A stretch of DNA of 64,000 nucleotides, taken from Diphasiastrum complanatum. Its lineage: Eukaryota > Streptophyta > Lycopodiopsida > Lycopodiales > Lycopodiaceae. The stretch's first letter is position 1, and every line of letters starts with the position of its first letter. Location of the stretch: positions 24,063,106 through 24,127,105 of the forward strand of contig CM055100.1 in NCBI GenBank assembly GCA_029204225.1, in the 5' to 3' direction. The position numbers and the translations under genes are program-made. Under the pieces are notes generated by a model, which saw only the letters and a list, made by a program, of their open reading frames with translations, was not told the DNA's origin and made no database searches. This document shows positions 37,510 through 48,742 of the stretch, in pieces.

Positions 37510-40500
37510 ATGGCTTCCAATGGTGGGATCATGCTAGAGTCTAGTGAAAGGTTGAGTTCATCAAACTACTCTACTTGGAAAGTGAGGATGGAGTCCTTAC
37601 TTGAGTTGAATGAACTCATGGACATAGTTGCAGAAATTGAAGAGAGACCTCTCACACTTCAAGAGCAACAAAGGTTTGATAAGAAGGCCAAAAGGGCTCT
37701 TCATATCATTAAAATGAATGTTACAAATGAACTTCTCAAGGAAGTTGGAAAGTGTCAAAGTGCAAGTGAGGCATGGAATGCCTTAAAGAAGCTCTTTGAA
37801 TCAAAGTCCACATCTAGGGTATTGACCCTAAGGAGACAAATATTTTCTAGTAGGCAAAGAGAGGGTGAAAGTGCTCATGCATTTATCTTGAGAGTTAAGT
37901 CCCTAAGTGATGATTTAGCATGCATTGATGAGAACATAAAAGATGGTGAAATAGTCCAAGTTATGTTGAATGGTTTGCTAAATGAACATGCTAACCTTGT
38001 GCAAAGTTTTGCCATTCAAAGAGTCTTGCCAAGTGTGGTTGACTTGCAAGAAATCTTATTGGCTGAAGAACATAGGTTGCAATCAAAGCTTGATGGTGCA
38101 TCCTTGCAAGGTGGAGGTGAAGAGGCTTTCTTCACAAAAGGCAAATTCAAGGGCAAAGGTAAAGGCAAAGGGAAATGGTCCAAAGGTGGTAACTTTGATC
38201 ATGATGATCACTCTTCCTCTTCCTCTTCTACTAAGAACAATAAGTCAAAGTTCAAGTGCTTTTATTGTGGGATAAAAGGACATTTTGCAAATGAATGCCA
38301 TAAGAAACAAAATGCTAGATCTAGGTTGAGATCTAATGTACTTCTTGGAGATGATAATTGTTGTGCTAACTTGGCAAGCTTTGGTGAATCTATGGTCAAT
38401 TTTTTGGATCCATTGGATCTTGAAGATGCACTAGTGTTACCTACTAGTCATATGGAGTCATGTGGAGCTAAATTAGCATCATGTTTGTACTCTTCTACTC
38501 ATGGACTTCCAAGGCTTGTTGGTTCTTCAATGGTGCTAGATGGCAAGTGCAAAAATGGAAAAGGTAAGGAAGGAGCTAACTTCATCAATGGAGTTGATGA
38601 AGATTCTTCTTTGGAAGTGATTGTTGCTAATGACTTGTTTGTTCATATGGAAAAAGATGGAGATGCTAAGTGTCATTCTTTGCAAGAAGATGGTTGTTCT
38701 TCTAATTCTTTTCATATTGATGTATGTAATCATGTGGGAAAAGATGATGGTGCTTTGAGCATGCTTGAAGGAAATGGTTCTTTTACATCTTTTTGTGATA
38801 AAGTCATTTGTGCAACAAGTGGTGTCACATTTCTTCATAAAAAGAGTAGATCAAAGGTTTCTATCATGAGACTTGGTGAGGGAGATCACAAGTCAAAAGG
38901 AAGAGAAGTATGTGAAGTGTTCAAAGTAGGATGTACTTTGAATGATGTTTTTATGAACGATAGTGAGGAAGAATCATTATCATATGACTCATTACCTAAA
39001 TCATTGAGTAGAAGTTCATGTTTGAAAAGAGAGAGTACTTCAATCACTCTTATGTTGAAGGTACTAAGGATTCTTTTCTTGGCTTCTAATATTCAAGAGT
39101 CTTCTACTTCTTATGGTGCAACTATCAAGAGGGAGGTTTCTAACTTTTGTGGTGCTAGCATTAAGAGGGAGTCTTGTGAAGGAAAGGGCAATGGAAGAGT
39201 GGTTCTTGGGAAGATCCAAAGCATGGATCTAACATCTCTTCATCAACTCAAAGCATTCTATGATTGTGGTGGATTGTTCATTCATGGTCAAGATGGCAAA
39301 AGGTTGGTTGAAGAAGACTACATGGAGCAACTCAAGTGGCAACTTCTTCAAGGCAAGGGAGATATCATTGGTGAGCTTATTGAGGTTTGTTATGAACTCA
39401 AGAGGGCTGTTTTGATTAGGTTTGATACTCATCTTCACCTACTCTACTTCATGTTAAATGGAAATGTTGGAATCTATCTTTTGGTTTATGATGGTGGCAT
39501 TGTTTTCACTAACTATAGTGAAGGGTCAAATTTGAGCATTGATGAGATCTTGTGGGATCTTAATCATGTGTTTGAGAGGGAGTATCTTCAGAGTTTCAGA
39601 TCTGAAGATGTTCACATATGCAATATCTTTGATGTCTTATTGGAAGATCAAGAGGTTGATCTTGGATTGCTTCATCAACACCAAGAGACAAGTGGCAATT
39701 CGAAGCTAGTGAAAAGCATCAAAGAAGAGACAAATGGTCAAGGCATTTTGGATCTGTTTTTACAGGTTCTTGAAGGTTCAAGTAAGGTCTTTGGAGCTGC
39801 AAGGAAGTGTCTTCTTACTCTACCTCACTTGCCTAATCTCATGTATGAACATTGTTATGTCAATGTGTTGAAATTGTCAAATTTCAATAAAACTAGTTCC
39901 ATAGTTTTGCATCCTTTGGATCTTGGAGATGGAATAGTTATCATTGCTGGTTTGTATGATCAAGTACATGAATTCATTCAGATCTTGAAAGGTATTGAAG
40001 TGGTCAATATGTTTTCTTTTGAACAAAGTTCAAGATCTAGTATTCTAGTGTTGGCAAATTGGCAACTTGTTGACATTGTAGGATCAAGCGTTGTGTGCAA
40101 ATCTTGTGGAGGTACTTCAAGTATTTCAAGTTCAGGTTTTGGTCATTCAAATGGAGTAGGGAACACATCTTTTTGGCATTCATTCACTCAAAGGCTTTCA
40201 TGGATTGAAGATCTACAAAGGCAAGGTGGTGATGGAAGTTCATTCATGGAGATACATGTTGCATTCACTATATGTATAGTGAAATGTGGAGGAGGCATGC
40301 AAACACTTGTTGATCACTTTCATTTACAACTTGTTTGCTGCTATTTTACAGAGAAACCAGAGATGGATACATGGAGGAATTCATTAATTGAGATTCTATG
40401 TTCTTTTACATGTACCATTTTTATGATTCTATGTAAAATTGATGTAAGAAATAGTGAAGCATCCTATATGGACACTATTATCTATATCAATTATGTTGTG

Positions 40501-40602
40501 TCCTATTTTGTACATATTAGGATCCTTGAGAAGAGATCTATTCTGATGATGGAGATCATTCTTAAGTTGGAACAAAGTAGTGTTGTAAAACTAGCAAGTT
40601 AA
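37510..40602 (+). CDS. Gag-tail protein of the gag-only element, 1030 aa, intact
   Basis: The start codon has a strong context (ATCATGG). Residues 1-200 are a copia-type gag (DUF4219/UBN2): SSNYSTWKVRMESLLE, AWNALKKLFESKSTSRVLTL, EGESAHAFILRVKSLSDDLA. A Lys/Gly-rich basic linker follows at about 210-240, then the CCHC knuckle CFYCGIKGHFANEC at 250-263. From 264 to 1030 I recognise no domain: no DSG protease, HHCC or DDE integrase, or YVDD. That region has low-complexity Ser/Asp stretches, then hydrophobic segments (for example around 945-980) and ends EKRSILMMEIILKLE....VVKLAS. The frame has no stop in 3.09 kb, unlike every other TE protein here. The first part probably forms the particle and binds RNA. 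The tail's role is unknown; captured host sequence or a structural spacer are possible. Confidence 0.9.
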   Translation: MASNGGIMLESSERLSSSNYSTWKVRMESLLELNELMDIVAEIEERPLTLQEQQRFDKKAKRALHIIKMNVTNELLKEVGKCQSASEAWNALKKLFESKSTSRVLTLRRQIFSSRQREGESAHAFILRVKSLSDDLACIDENIKDGEIVQVMLNGLLNEHANLVQSFAIQRVLPSVVDLQEILLAEEHRLQSKLDGASLQGGGEEAFFTKGKFKGKGKGKGKWSKGGNFDHDDHSSSSSSTKNNKSKFKCFYCGIKGHFANECHKKQNARSRLRSNVLLGDDNCCANLASFGESMVNFLDPLDLEDALVLPTSHMESCGAKLASCLYSSTHGLPRLVGSSMVLDGKCKNGKGKEGANFINGVDEDSSLEVIVANDLFVHMEKDGDAKCHSLQEDGCSSNSFHIDVCNHVGKDDGALSMLEGNGSFTSFCDKVICATSGVTFLHKKSRSKVSIMRLGEGDHKSKGREVCEVFKVGCTLNDVFMNDSEEESLSYDSLPKSLSRSSCLKRESTSITLMLKVLRILFLASNIQESSTSYGATIKREVSNFCGASIKRESCEGKGNGRVVLGKIQSMDLTSLHQLKAFYDCGGLFIHGQDGKRLVEEDYMEQLKWQLLQGKGDIIGELIEVCYELKRAVLIRFDTHLHLLYFMLNGNVGIYLLVYDGGIVFTNYSEGSNLSIDEILWDLNHVFEREYLQSFRSEDVHICNIFDVLLEDQEVDLGLLHQHQETSGNSKLVKSIKEETNGQGILDLFLQVLEGSSKVFGAARKCLLTLPHLPNLMYEHCYVNVLKLSNFNKTSSIVLHPLDLGDGIVIIAGLYDQVHEFIQILKGIEVVNMFSFEQSSRSSILVLANWQLVDIVGSSVVCKSCGGTSSISSSGFGHSNGVGNTSFWHSFTQRLSWIEDLQRQGGDGSSFMEIHVAFTICIVKCGGGMQTLVDHFHLQLVCCYFTEKPEMDTWRNSLIEILCSFTCTIFMILCKIDVRNSEASYMDTIIYINYVVSYFVHIRILEKRSILMMEIILKLEQSSVVKLAS

Positions 40603-40615
40603 GTTGAAGAGGGAG
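40603..40615 (+). other. Polypurine tract
   Basis: GTTGAAGAGGGAG lies between the stop codon and the 3' LTR. It is the start site of plus-strand DNA synthesis. Only 13 bases separate the stop codon from the LTR. Confidence 0.85.
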
Positions 40616-41262
40616 TGTGAAAATTGTCAACATTTCCTTGTCTAGTTTTAGGCCAAAATTGCTAAAAATGGCACATAGTTTAGGATCTGACTTTTCACAC
40701 GTGTGAAACAGGTCTAGATATTTTTAGTAAGTGTATTTTTTCAGTATGAAGAAGTGTCAAACTTCAAGACCTTCGAAATGAGTCCATTTTCATGTATTTT
40801 GGACATATATGCCAATTTTACCTATATAGGGCATATTTTCAGTAAGGAGGGTCTAGAGAGAGGAGAGAGAGTCATCTCTCTCAGCTATATATAGCAGGTA
40901 GGCCGTGGAGAAACAGGTTGGAGCAGATCCATTGTATTCATTTGCTTAATGAGAGATTTTTCTATTGGGTTCTCCTTCCATTGTTGGCATTGTGTAGTGA
41001 TTGAGTTCAAGCTTTGTGTGTATGATCTTAGGTGCTTTCCAAAAGTGATAGGCTGATGTATTATGGACTGTATAATGCTATTTTGGGCCGCACTTGATGT
41101 TTATGGAAGTTTCCATTTGTGATAAATGCTTTTTGATCAAGTTCTTTGCATTCTAGGTAGCATAGAATGTGTTGCCAATTCCTAGCTTATGTAGTTTGGA
41201 GTGCAAGCATTCAAGCCAATGATCTTGGAGTTTAGATCCACTTAGGATCTGTATTTTTCACA
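40616..41262 (+). repeat. 3' LTR of the gag-only element (647 bp)
   Basis: Same length as the 5' LTR and almost identical to it. It is followed by TGTTG (41263-41267), the second target duplication. Confidence 0.95.
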
Positions 41263-41267
41263 TGTTG

Positions 41268-42180
41268 CTATGCGAATGCCACGACCTTCTTGAAAGAATC
41301 AAATACTTCGGATTTCTTCTTCAAGTAGTAGATCATGGTCATTCGACTATAATCATCTATGAACATTAGAAAATATTTCAAACCTAAGAGCGAATTTGTT
41401 TTCATCGGTCCACACACATCAGAGTGGACAAGCTTAAGAACTTCCTTGGCTCTTCGTCCTTCGTGTGTAAATAAATTCTCATGTTGCTTGCCTTTCTGAC
41501 AAGCTTCGCAGATGTCAGCCTCGGGCCTTGATATTTTGAGACCTGTGACAATGTCCTTTGTGCTCATGTCGTACAGGCTCCGCATATTCAGATAATACAA
41601 TCTCCTATGCCAGAGCTGATCTTCGTTTTTTGAAGCATTTAATATGCTATCAGAGTTGCTGATTATTTTGGCCTGGTAGAGGTTTCCTTCTCTGCATCCG
41701 ACCGTCAACAACTTGTTTGTCATCTTCTCGATCATACGACAAGTGTTGCCATCGAACAAAACTCGAATGCCTAGATTTGCCATCTTGGAAACAGATAGCA
41801 GATCTTTTCTGAGTGAGGGCACATAGAGTGCTCCTGGCATCTCTACTTGGCCTGACAGTGTTCGTAGCTGTAGAGATCCGATGCCTTTGACATCGTGTCT
41901 GCTTCCATTGCCTAGAATCACCGCTCTGTTGTTTTCGAGTTCGCGAAAGTTGATCAAGACGTTTGTTGCAGGTTATGTGAGATGTTTCTCCTAAATCGAT
42001 GACCACATCGTAGTCATGTTCGGAGTAGCTTGTCGAAGCTTCGTCGAGTATCGTGAAAGCTTCATCTCCTCTTTCTGCATCTTTGGAAGATTCTGCAACG
42101 TTTGCTTTTTCAGCTTTGTTTTTTCTTTTTGGGTTGAATCTGCAGTCGTATGCAGAATGCTCTTTCTTCTTGCAGTGCAT
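41268..42180 (-). pseudogene. Copia protease and integrase N-part (broken)
   Basis: Continuation of the minus-strand copia element right of the gag-only insertion. Protease motif VVIDLGETSHIT: the catalytic DSG reads D-L-G here. A frameshift near 41950 separates it from INFRELENNRAVILGNGSRH and VPSLRKDLLSVSKMANLG. Then LWHRRLYYLNMRSL, CEACQKGKQHENLF and the integrase core KLVHSDVCGPMKT and FIDDYSRM. The frame ends at VVAFA where the gag-only element sits; integrase resumes at 35708 with IFTQHTSKRIQILRSD. Confidence 0.85.
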
Positions 42181-42930
42181 GCAAGGTATTGCTGGATTGA
42201 ACTAGCATTTGTTGGCTGTATGGCCTGGTTTGTGGCAGTGATCGTAGGAAGAAGATTGTTGATTCGAAAACCTCGTCTTCTTGAATCTTGGCTTGCTTTT
42301 GTTCTTCTTCTTGCCTTTCGTGAAGAGAGCCTTCTCTTGATCACTGCTTTGCTCTCCTTCATCTCTCATTAGTTTCTCATCAGTGACAAGACTGACTGCT
42401 TTGTCGAATGTCATATCTGGTAGACTCAGTATGAGCATTCTCAGCGGCTGATAGGACGTCGGTAGAGATTTCATGAAGCACATCAGTTGCTGTGGTGCTG
42501 GGACCTGGTGCTCCTGTCCTGATGCAGCGAGTTGAGCGAAGATCGTTCTGATCTTCTCAACGTGCTGATCCAACTGGTTGCCATCCCACCATATTGATTG
42601 CAGCTCATTGTGAAGGTGCATGACTGAAGCTGCAGTCCTCACTTCATACTTCTGCTTTAATCTTTCCCATGCTGCATGGCTGCTTTCGCAGTCTTCAATC
42701 TGCATGAGAAGATCTTCATTTATGGACGAAATGATGATCGCCATTGCGTGCTCAACATTTCTAATCCATTCAGCTCTCCTCGGGTCTCTCTCTGGAGGTT
42801 GCACCTCTGAGAGCTCGGTCACCGACCAGATGCCTTCGCCCTTCAGGAGTGTTTTGATTTTGAATTTTCAGATTCTGTAATTTGCGCCATCGAGACTGAT
42901 TGCTACTCTGGACTGGATTGTCGTAGCCAT
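42181..42930 (-). pseudogene. Copia gag with zinc knuckle (broken)
   Basis: The probable start is the minus-strand ATG at 42930 (MATTIQSRVAISLDGANYRI), followed by a TGA at 42868-42870 where the gag family has Trp. The UBN2 core at 42822-42300 includes AAWERLKQKYEVRTAASVMH and CFMKSLPTSYQPLRMLILS. A basic linker and knuckle residues near 42230-42205 (DHCHKPGHTANKC) are followed by TAG at 42202-42204. A second Cys-His block, CMHCKKKEHSAYDC, follows in the next frame. Confidence 0.82.
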
Positions 42931-42982
42931 ATTATGTTGTCTGAAAGAATTACTGCTGGGATATCAGTAGTGACAACCTGGG

Positions 42983-42995
42983 GGCTCTGATACCA
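42983..42995 (-). other. Primer-binding site (tRNA-Met initiator)
   Basis: The minus strand reads TGGTATCAGAGCC directly after the LTR end that reads CTCCCGCGATA. Confidence 0.9.
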
Positions 42996-43425
42996 TATCG
43001 CGGGAGTGCGTGCGTGGGGCTGATTTGTGTTCACCCTCACTTCGTCTTCCTTTATCGCGAACAATTTTTTGTCTTTTAATTTTCTTTTGTGTTGAAGCCC
43101 TTACAGGATCCCAGACACTCGACTACGCATTACAAAACATATTCTGTTCTAGTAATCATGATATACAGCACAAGACAAGATGCAAAAAACTAGAGTGACT
43201 GAATTATCAGTTTTAGTTTAGAGTGCATTCGTCAGTGTCACGCTTGTTGGCGGAATGACATGCAACTCTTTCGCCGTGTTCTGCTCGTTAGCAGACTTTC
43301 ATGCACAGCTATGGTGTCATTTATTTCGTACTCTATTCGCTACATCTCTCTTTGTCTCTTATAAATCTCTGTATTCTCTTCTTACATTATGATCCAGAGA
43401 GGATCGTTTATACCTCCACTGTGTG
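42996..43425 (-). repeat. 5' LTR of the copia composite (right copy)
   Basis: Homologous to the LTR from 32710 across its length (shared AGGATC-CAGACACTCGACTACGCA and ATGATCCAGAGAGGATCGTT blocks). Its terminal CA has become TA here. The inner limit is estimated. Confidence 0.7.
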
Positions 43426-43504
43426 GAGTTTACAAGATAGCTAGACATAGAATCACATCGCTAGTTAACGCTAATCAACTAGTTAGTTATTCTATGTCAT
43501 TGCT

Positions 43505-44075
43505 ACTCGTTTCAGCTGGACGTGAAGCCTGTTGAGCTGCCAGTTGGCAGCGCGAAAGATTTTTCTTCGTCTGTTTCATAATCTCCCGTTTGCTTTCGTT
43601 CTTTTCATAGTTTTTGTTTCGCGTCCCTTTTTCGGCTTTGCGGTCCTGGAGGTGTGTTTGCGATTCACGAATGATTCACGAATCATTCGTGCTTCGAGTC
43701 AAAGTCATGTTGACTATCACAAATTGTTCGACCTTCGTGTCTTGTTCGTGTTGCAACAAAGTTGCAGGATTTCACCATTTCTGACACTTCTTCTTGAACC
43801 TTGCAGCTTTGTTTGTTTAATCCAATTGTCTCTCTTTGCTTGGTAAAGAGTGGCTTGTCAAGCGGTTTTGTGAGGAGATCTGCAATCATATTTTCTAATT
43901 TTATGAATTGGACCTAGAGCTCTCCTTTCAAGATTGAATCTTGAATATGATGGTACTTCAGAGGAATGTGCTTCATCTTTGAATGGAAGACAAGATCCTG
44001 GGAGTCCATCATCATCGTGCTTGGCCCCTCTTGTGGTATCCCGATTGCCTCCAACATCATTTGTAGCCACACTAC
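43505..44075 (-). pseudogene. Second, partial copy of the copia pol 3' end
   Basis: Homologous to 33221-33768, including IADLLTKPLDKPLFTKQRE, SCKVQEEVSEMVKS and ARTRHEGRT. It lies outside the 5' LTR and so belongs to a second element copy of the same family. It ends within RNase H at 44075, where gypsy sequence starts. The Gln codon that is TAA in the left copy is still CAA here (44063 region). Confidence 0.8.
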
Positions 44076-47000
44076 TCCAGATGATTCCGATATCTACATT
44101 CATATTTCTGATGAGCCTGACCTATCCTCTGAGCCTTCCACTGATTTACTTCCTGCTACTTGCCATGCTCAGCTTGCCTATGCTACTTGGACATGGCATC
44201 CTGGTCCTCGCTCCATTCGGTTATGTGTACGTATTACAGGTCGTGAGTATATTGCTTTAGTTGATACTGGCAGCACTCATTCTTTTATTAGCAGTTATAT
44301 CACTAGTCGGATCCGTGCTTCACCTGTTCCTGCTTCACAGCCTCTCATAGTTGAGGTTGCCAGTTCCCATTCTTTTCCTAGTTCTCACATGTTTCATCAT
44401 TTACCATACCGCATTGGAGATTTTTCTGGACTGGCAGATCTTTACATTATTCCTATGGAGCATTATGATCTTATCCTTGATGCTGATTGGTTTGCATCCC
44501 TTGGAGCCGTTACACTGGACTTGACACAGCAGACATTGACATTTGTACATGATGCAGTTACACACTCACTTATTGGCATTGATTCTCATGGAGACTTCTA
44601 GTTGATTACTGGGAAGCCGTTAATTCACAGCCTGCGAAGTTCATTGTGCAGTCTTATTATGTGTTCAGCGGGCAGCACCAGTTTCTACTCCAACAACTGT
44701 TCCTCAGGTGATCTTTGACTTATTACATCAGTATGCTTTTGTCTTTTCAGAAGGCTACGACGCTACCACCATTACGTGACGTGAACCATCATATTGACTT
44801 GCGTCCTGGTTCTGCTCCTCCTTCCCGTCCCCCTTATCATATGTCTCGATCTGAGCGTGATGAGCTTGAGCTCCATATTATTGCCTTGTTAGATCAGGGT
44901 CTCATTGTTCCTACTCACAGCCCTTTTTGTGCCCCTGTTCTCCTTGTTAGTAAGAAAGATGGTACCAAACGTCTTTGTATTGATTATCGTGCTTTAAATA
45001 AGTTGACTATTCGTAATCAGTACCCTATTCCACACATGGATGACCTCTTTGACTAGCTCGGTACCTCTAAAATCTTTTCCAAGATAGACCTTCATTCTGG
45101 ATATTACCAAATCAGGATGCACCCTTCTGACGAACATAAGACTGCTTTTCGTACTCATCTTGGTTTATATGAATTTTGTGTGCTTCCTTTTGGTGTTACT
45201 AATGGCCCTCCTACGTTCCAGAATGTGATGAATAACGTCATGCATCCACTTCTTGGTCATTGTGTCTTGGTTTATTTTGATGATATTCTTATTTTTAGTC
45301 AGTCTCTTGCTGAGCATGTTTCTCATCTTTCCTCTATATTTCAGTTACTTGTACATCACCAGTTATTTGCTAAGTTGTCTAGATGTTCTTTTGCTGTTTC
45401 TGAGATCGAGTTTCTTGGTTTTCTTGTTTGTAATGGACACATTTGTCTGGACCCTCATAAGGTTCAAGCCATCTAGGATTGGCCTATACCAACTAATATA
45501 CATCATGTTCGTATGTTCCTTGGGTTAGCCACTCACCTTCGTCGTCCAGTTTCTCATTTTGCCAGTATTGCAGTTCCTCTTCATGCACTTTTGAAGAAGT
45601 CTAGTACTTTTCTTTGGACTTCTAATTGTCAGTCAGCATTTGATACTCTTCATCATGCTGTTGTTGATGCTGCTGTTATGTGTTTACCACAGTTTGATCA
45701 GAAGTTTTGTGTTGAGACTGATGCTAGTAATGTTGGTTTGGGTGCTTTACTTCGCCAGTCACAATGTATTATTGCTTATGAGTCGCGTCGTCTTCGCTCT
45801 TATAAGCAACGTTATTCTGTGCATGAGAAAGAGCTTCTTGCTATTATCTATGCTCTTAAGAAGTGGCGTCATTATCTGTATTGAGTTCCATTTGACATTA
45901 TTACTGATCACTAGTCTTTACGTTATCTGTTTTCTCAATGTGACCTTAGTGATAATCAATTTCGTTGGTTGCAGTTTTTACAATCTTTTAATTTTTTCAT
46001 ATTGTATCATCCTGGTCGTGCTAACACTGCTGCTGATGCATTATCTCGTCTTCCAACTTTGTTGAATACACTCGTTTCTACTATTCCTCCATGGTTTGAT
46101 GATCTACCTGCAACATACCTTACATGTTCTGATTTTTGTGATGTTTATAGTTCTGTCCCACCTGTTTCGTCTCGTCCTCATCAGGTTTACTCCATTGTTG
46201 ACAATCGTCTTTATCGTTATGATTCTCTTTGTATTCCTAGTTCCTTGGGTATCCGTTCCCAATTGTTGTCGGATGCTCATTCCTCTCCTGTTGGGGGTCA
46301 CTTTGGTTTTCAGAAGTCTTATGCTCGTCTCAAAGACCATTTCTATTGTCCCTCTCTTCAATTTGAGCTTGTTGTACTTATTCGTACCTGCCCTTTTCGT
46401 CTTCGTAATAAGTACTCCCGTGTTAAATCTGCTGGTTTGCTCCAGAGTTGACCTATTCCTCATCGCCAGTGGACTGATATATCTATGGACTTTATCCTTG
46501 GCCTTCTCCATACCCAGCGTGGTCACGATTCATGTATGGTGGTAGTTGACAGGTTCTCGAAACAGGCACATTTTATACCAGTTCGCAGTACTATCAAGGC
46601 AGAGCAGTGTGCACTTTTGTTCCTATCAGAGGATTTTCGCCTGCACGGATTTCCTCGTACTATCCTTTCTGATCGGGATAGTAAGTTTCCATCTATATTC
46701 TGGATAGAGCTTATGCGTATATTGGATGCACAGCTTTTTATGGGTTCTACTTATCATTCTACTTCTGATGGGCAGTCTGAGGTCCTTAACAAGATCCTTG
46801 AGGATTATTTATGCCATTTTGTTACTCCTTCAAGGAAGGATTGGGATCAGCATTTATGTTTAGCAGAGTATAGCTATAATAGCTCTGTTAGTACCAGCTC
46901 AGGTGTCTCACCATTTTTATTATCTCATGGCTATGCACCTCTTTTACCTGGCATTCCTCTCCCTCCTGAGGATACACTTGTCACACTTGCATCTTTTCTA

Positions 47001-47560
47001 TCAGGTGTTCAAGAGCTTATTACCCGGGCCAGTTCTCATTTACAGCATGTTCAGCAGCGTTATCAGACCTTAGTTGATCGTCACCGCCGCCGTGTTGAGT
47101 TTCAGCTTGCAGATATGGTTTATCTACGCCTACGTTTTCACGTCATCATTTTGTCCAGGGCCATGTTTCTACCGAGAAGCTTGCACCATGTTATTATGGG
47201 CCTTATCACATTTTGGAGGTTCTTAGTCCAGTTAAATATTGCTTACAGCTTCTTGCTTCCACACGCGCCTGTGATGTATTCCATGTCAGTTTATTACGTG
47301 CTGCTATTAAGGATGACGCCCCTTGTGATGCTGAGTTTCCTACTGCTCCAGAGTTATTTCCATTTTTATCTGCTGCTATATTATAGGTTCGTCTATACCA
47401 TAGTTGACACCATCGGCAGATTAAGTTTTTGGTCCAATGGGATGGTCGTCCTATTGAGGAGGCCACATGGGAGCCTATTGATGTCTTTTATCATACACCA
47501 TCACTTGCGGATCAGGCTCGTGCTCTTGCTGCTCTACAACAGATGTTGTTCTAGCTGTTG
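44076..47560 (+). pseudogene. Ty3/gypsy pol: protease, RT, RNase H, integrase, chromodomain (broken)
   Basis: Retropepsin YIALVDTGSTHSFIS (about 44250-44290). [42 protein letters not shown], and catalytic YFDD at 45272-45283. RNase H: FCVETDASNVGLGALL, YSVHEKELLAI, ADALSRLP. Integrase: VVVDRFSKQAHFIP, SDRDSKFPS, STYHSTSDGQSEVLN, WDQHLCLAEYSYNSSV. Chromodomain: IKFLVQWDGRPIEEATWEP (about 47420-47475), placing it among chromoviruses. From 44715 to about 47130 one frame is kept with only point stops (45054, 45474, 45882, 45912 and 46449 regions). A frame change lies between protease and RT and another near 47140. Confidence 0.9.
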
Positions 47561-47830
47561 ATGCACCAGGGCTTGCTGCTACTTGATCCAGTTTCTTTTC
47601 GGCAGTTGGGTCTTTTTCTTTTGTGCCAGAGAGAGTTATGGACTTGGCTCATTACATTCGCCGTGTCCATTTACATTTACTTTACTTTATGCATAAGCAG
47701 GCCTTGGGACCTTTTTTATTCATTAGTGACACTTAGACTATATGGTTGGCCTTTGGCCTTATTACTCATTATTAGGCCATTTGGACATATTACTGGAGAG
47801 TGGGGGCCTTCTTGGAGGGCGCACAGGTCT
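44076..47830 (+). mobile_element. Ty3/gypsy chromovirus, 3' portion
   Basis: Together with 32370-32709 this is one plus-strand gypsy element split by the copia composite. The 3' UTR runs to about 47830, where a GA microsatellite begins. No LTR pair could be recognised, so both ends appear lost. Confidence 0.8.
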
Positions 47831-47840
47831 TGAAAGTACA

Positions 47841-48718
<878 letters not shown>

Positions 48719-48742
<24 letters not shown>

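Larger units (their letters stand above)
35691..41262 (+). mobile_element. Young gag-only LTR retrotransposon (TR-GAG-like), family A
   Basis: A 5572-bp element. It has two 647-bp LTRs (TGTGAAAATT...TTTTTCACA) differing at two adjacent-region positions by eye, a TGTTG target duplication, PBS at 36338, a 1.16-kb leader, one 1030-codon frame and a PPT that begins right after the stop codon. There is no protease, integrase or reverse transcriptase, so it needs enzymes from another copia element. Near-identical LTRs mean recent insertion. Published TR-GAG elements have the same layout (LTR-gag-LTR); the long extra tail is what stands out. Confidence 0.93.
32710..44075 (-). mobile_element. Ty1/copia composite inserted in the gypsy element
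   Basis: Minus orientation. From left to right it holds an LTR (from 32710), pol 3' part, [gag-only element 35691-41262], integrase N-part, protease, gag, PBS, a second LTR (from 42996), then a second copy of the pol 3' end (about 43505-44075). The two copies of the pol 3' end diverge abruptly at 44075/33768. The order LTR-body-LTR-partial body points to two tandem elements or to an unequal-recombination product. All coding parts are broken, including a deletion inside RT. Confidence 0.85.

Noticed and set aside
38536-38838. Minus-strand frames inside the gag-tail gene
   Set aside because: Shadows of the long plus-strand frame, without motifs.
37510-40602. The 1030-codon frame as a host gene
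   Set aside because: It is bounded by near-identical LTRs, PBS, PPT and a target duplication, and begins with gag plus zinc knuckle.
46104-46526. Minus-strand frame within the gypsy integrase
   Set aside because: A shadow of the plus-strand pol frame.
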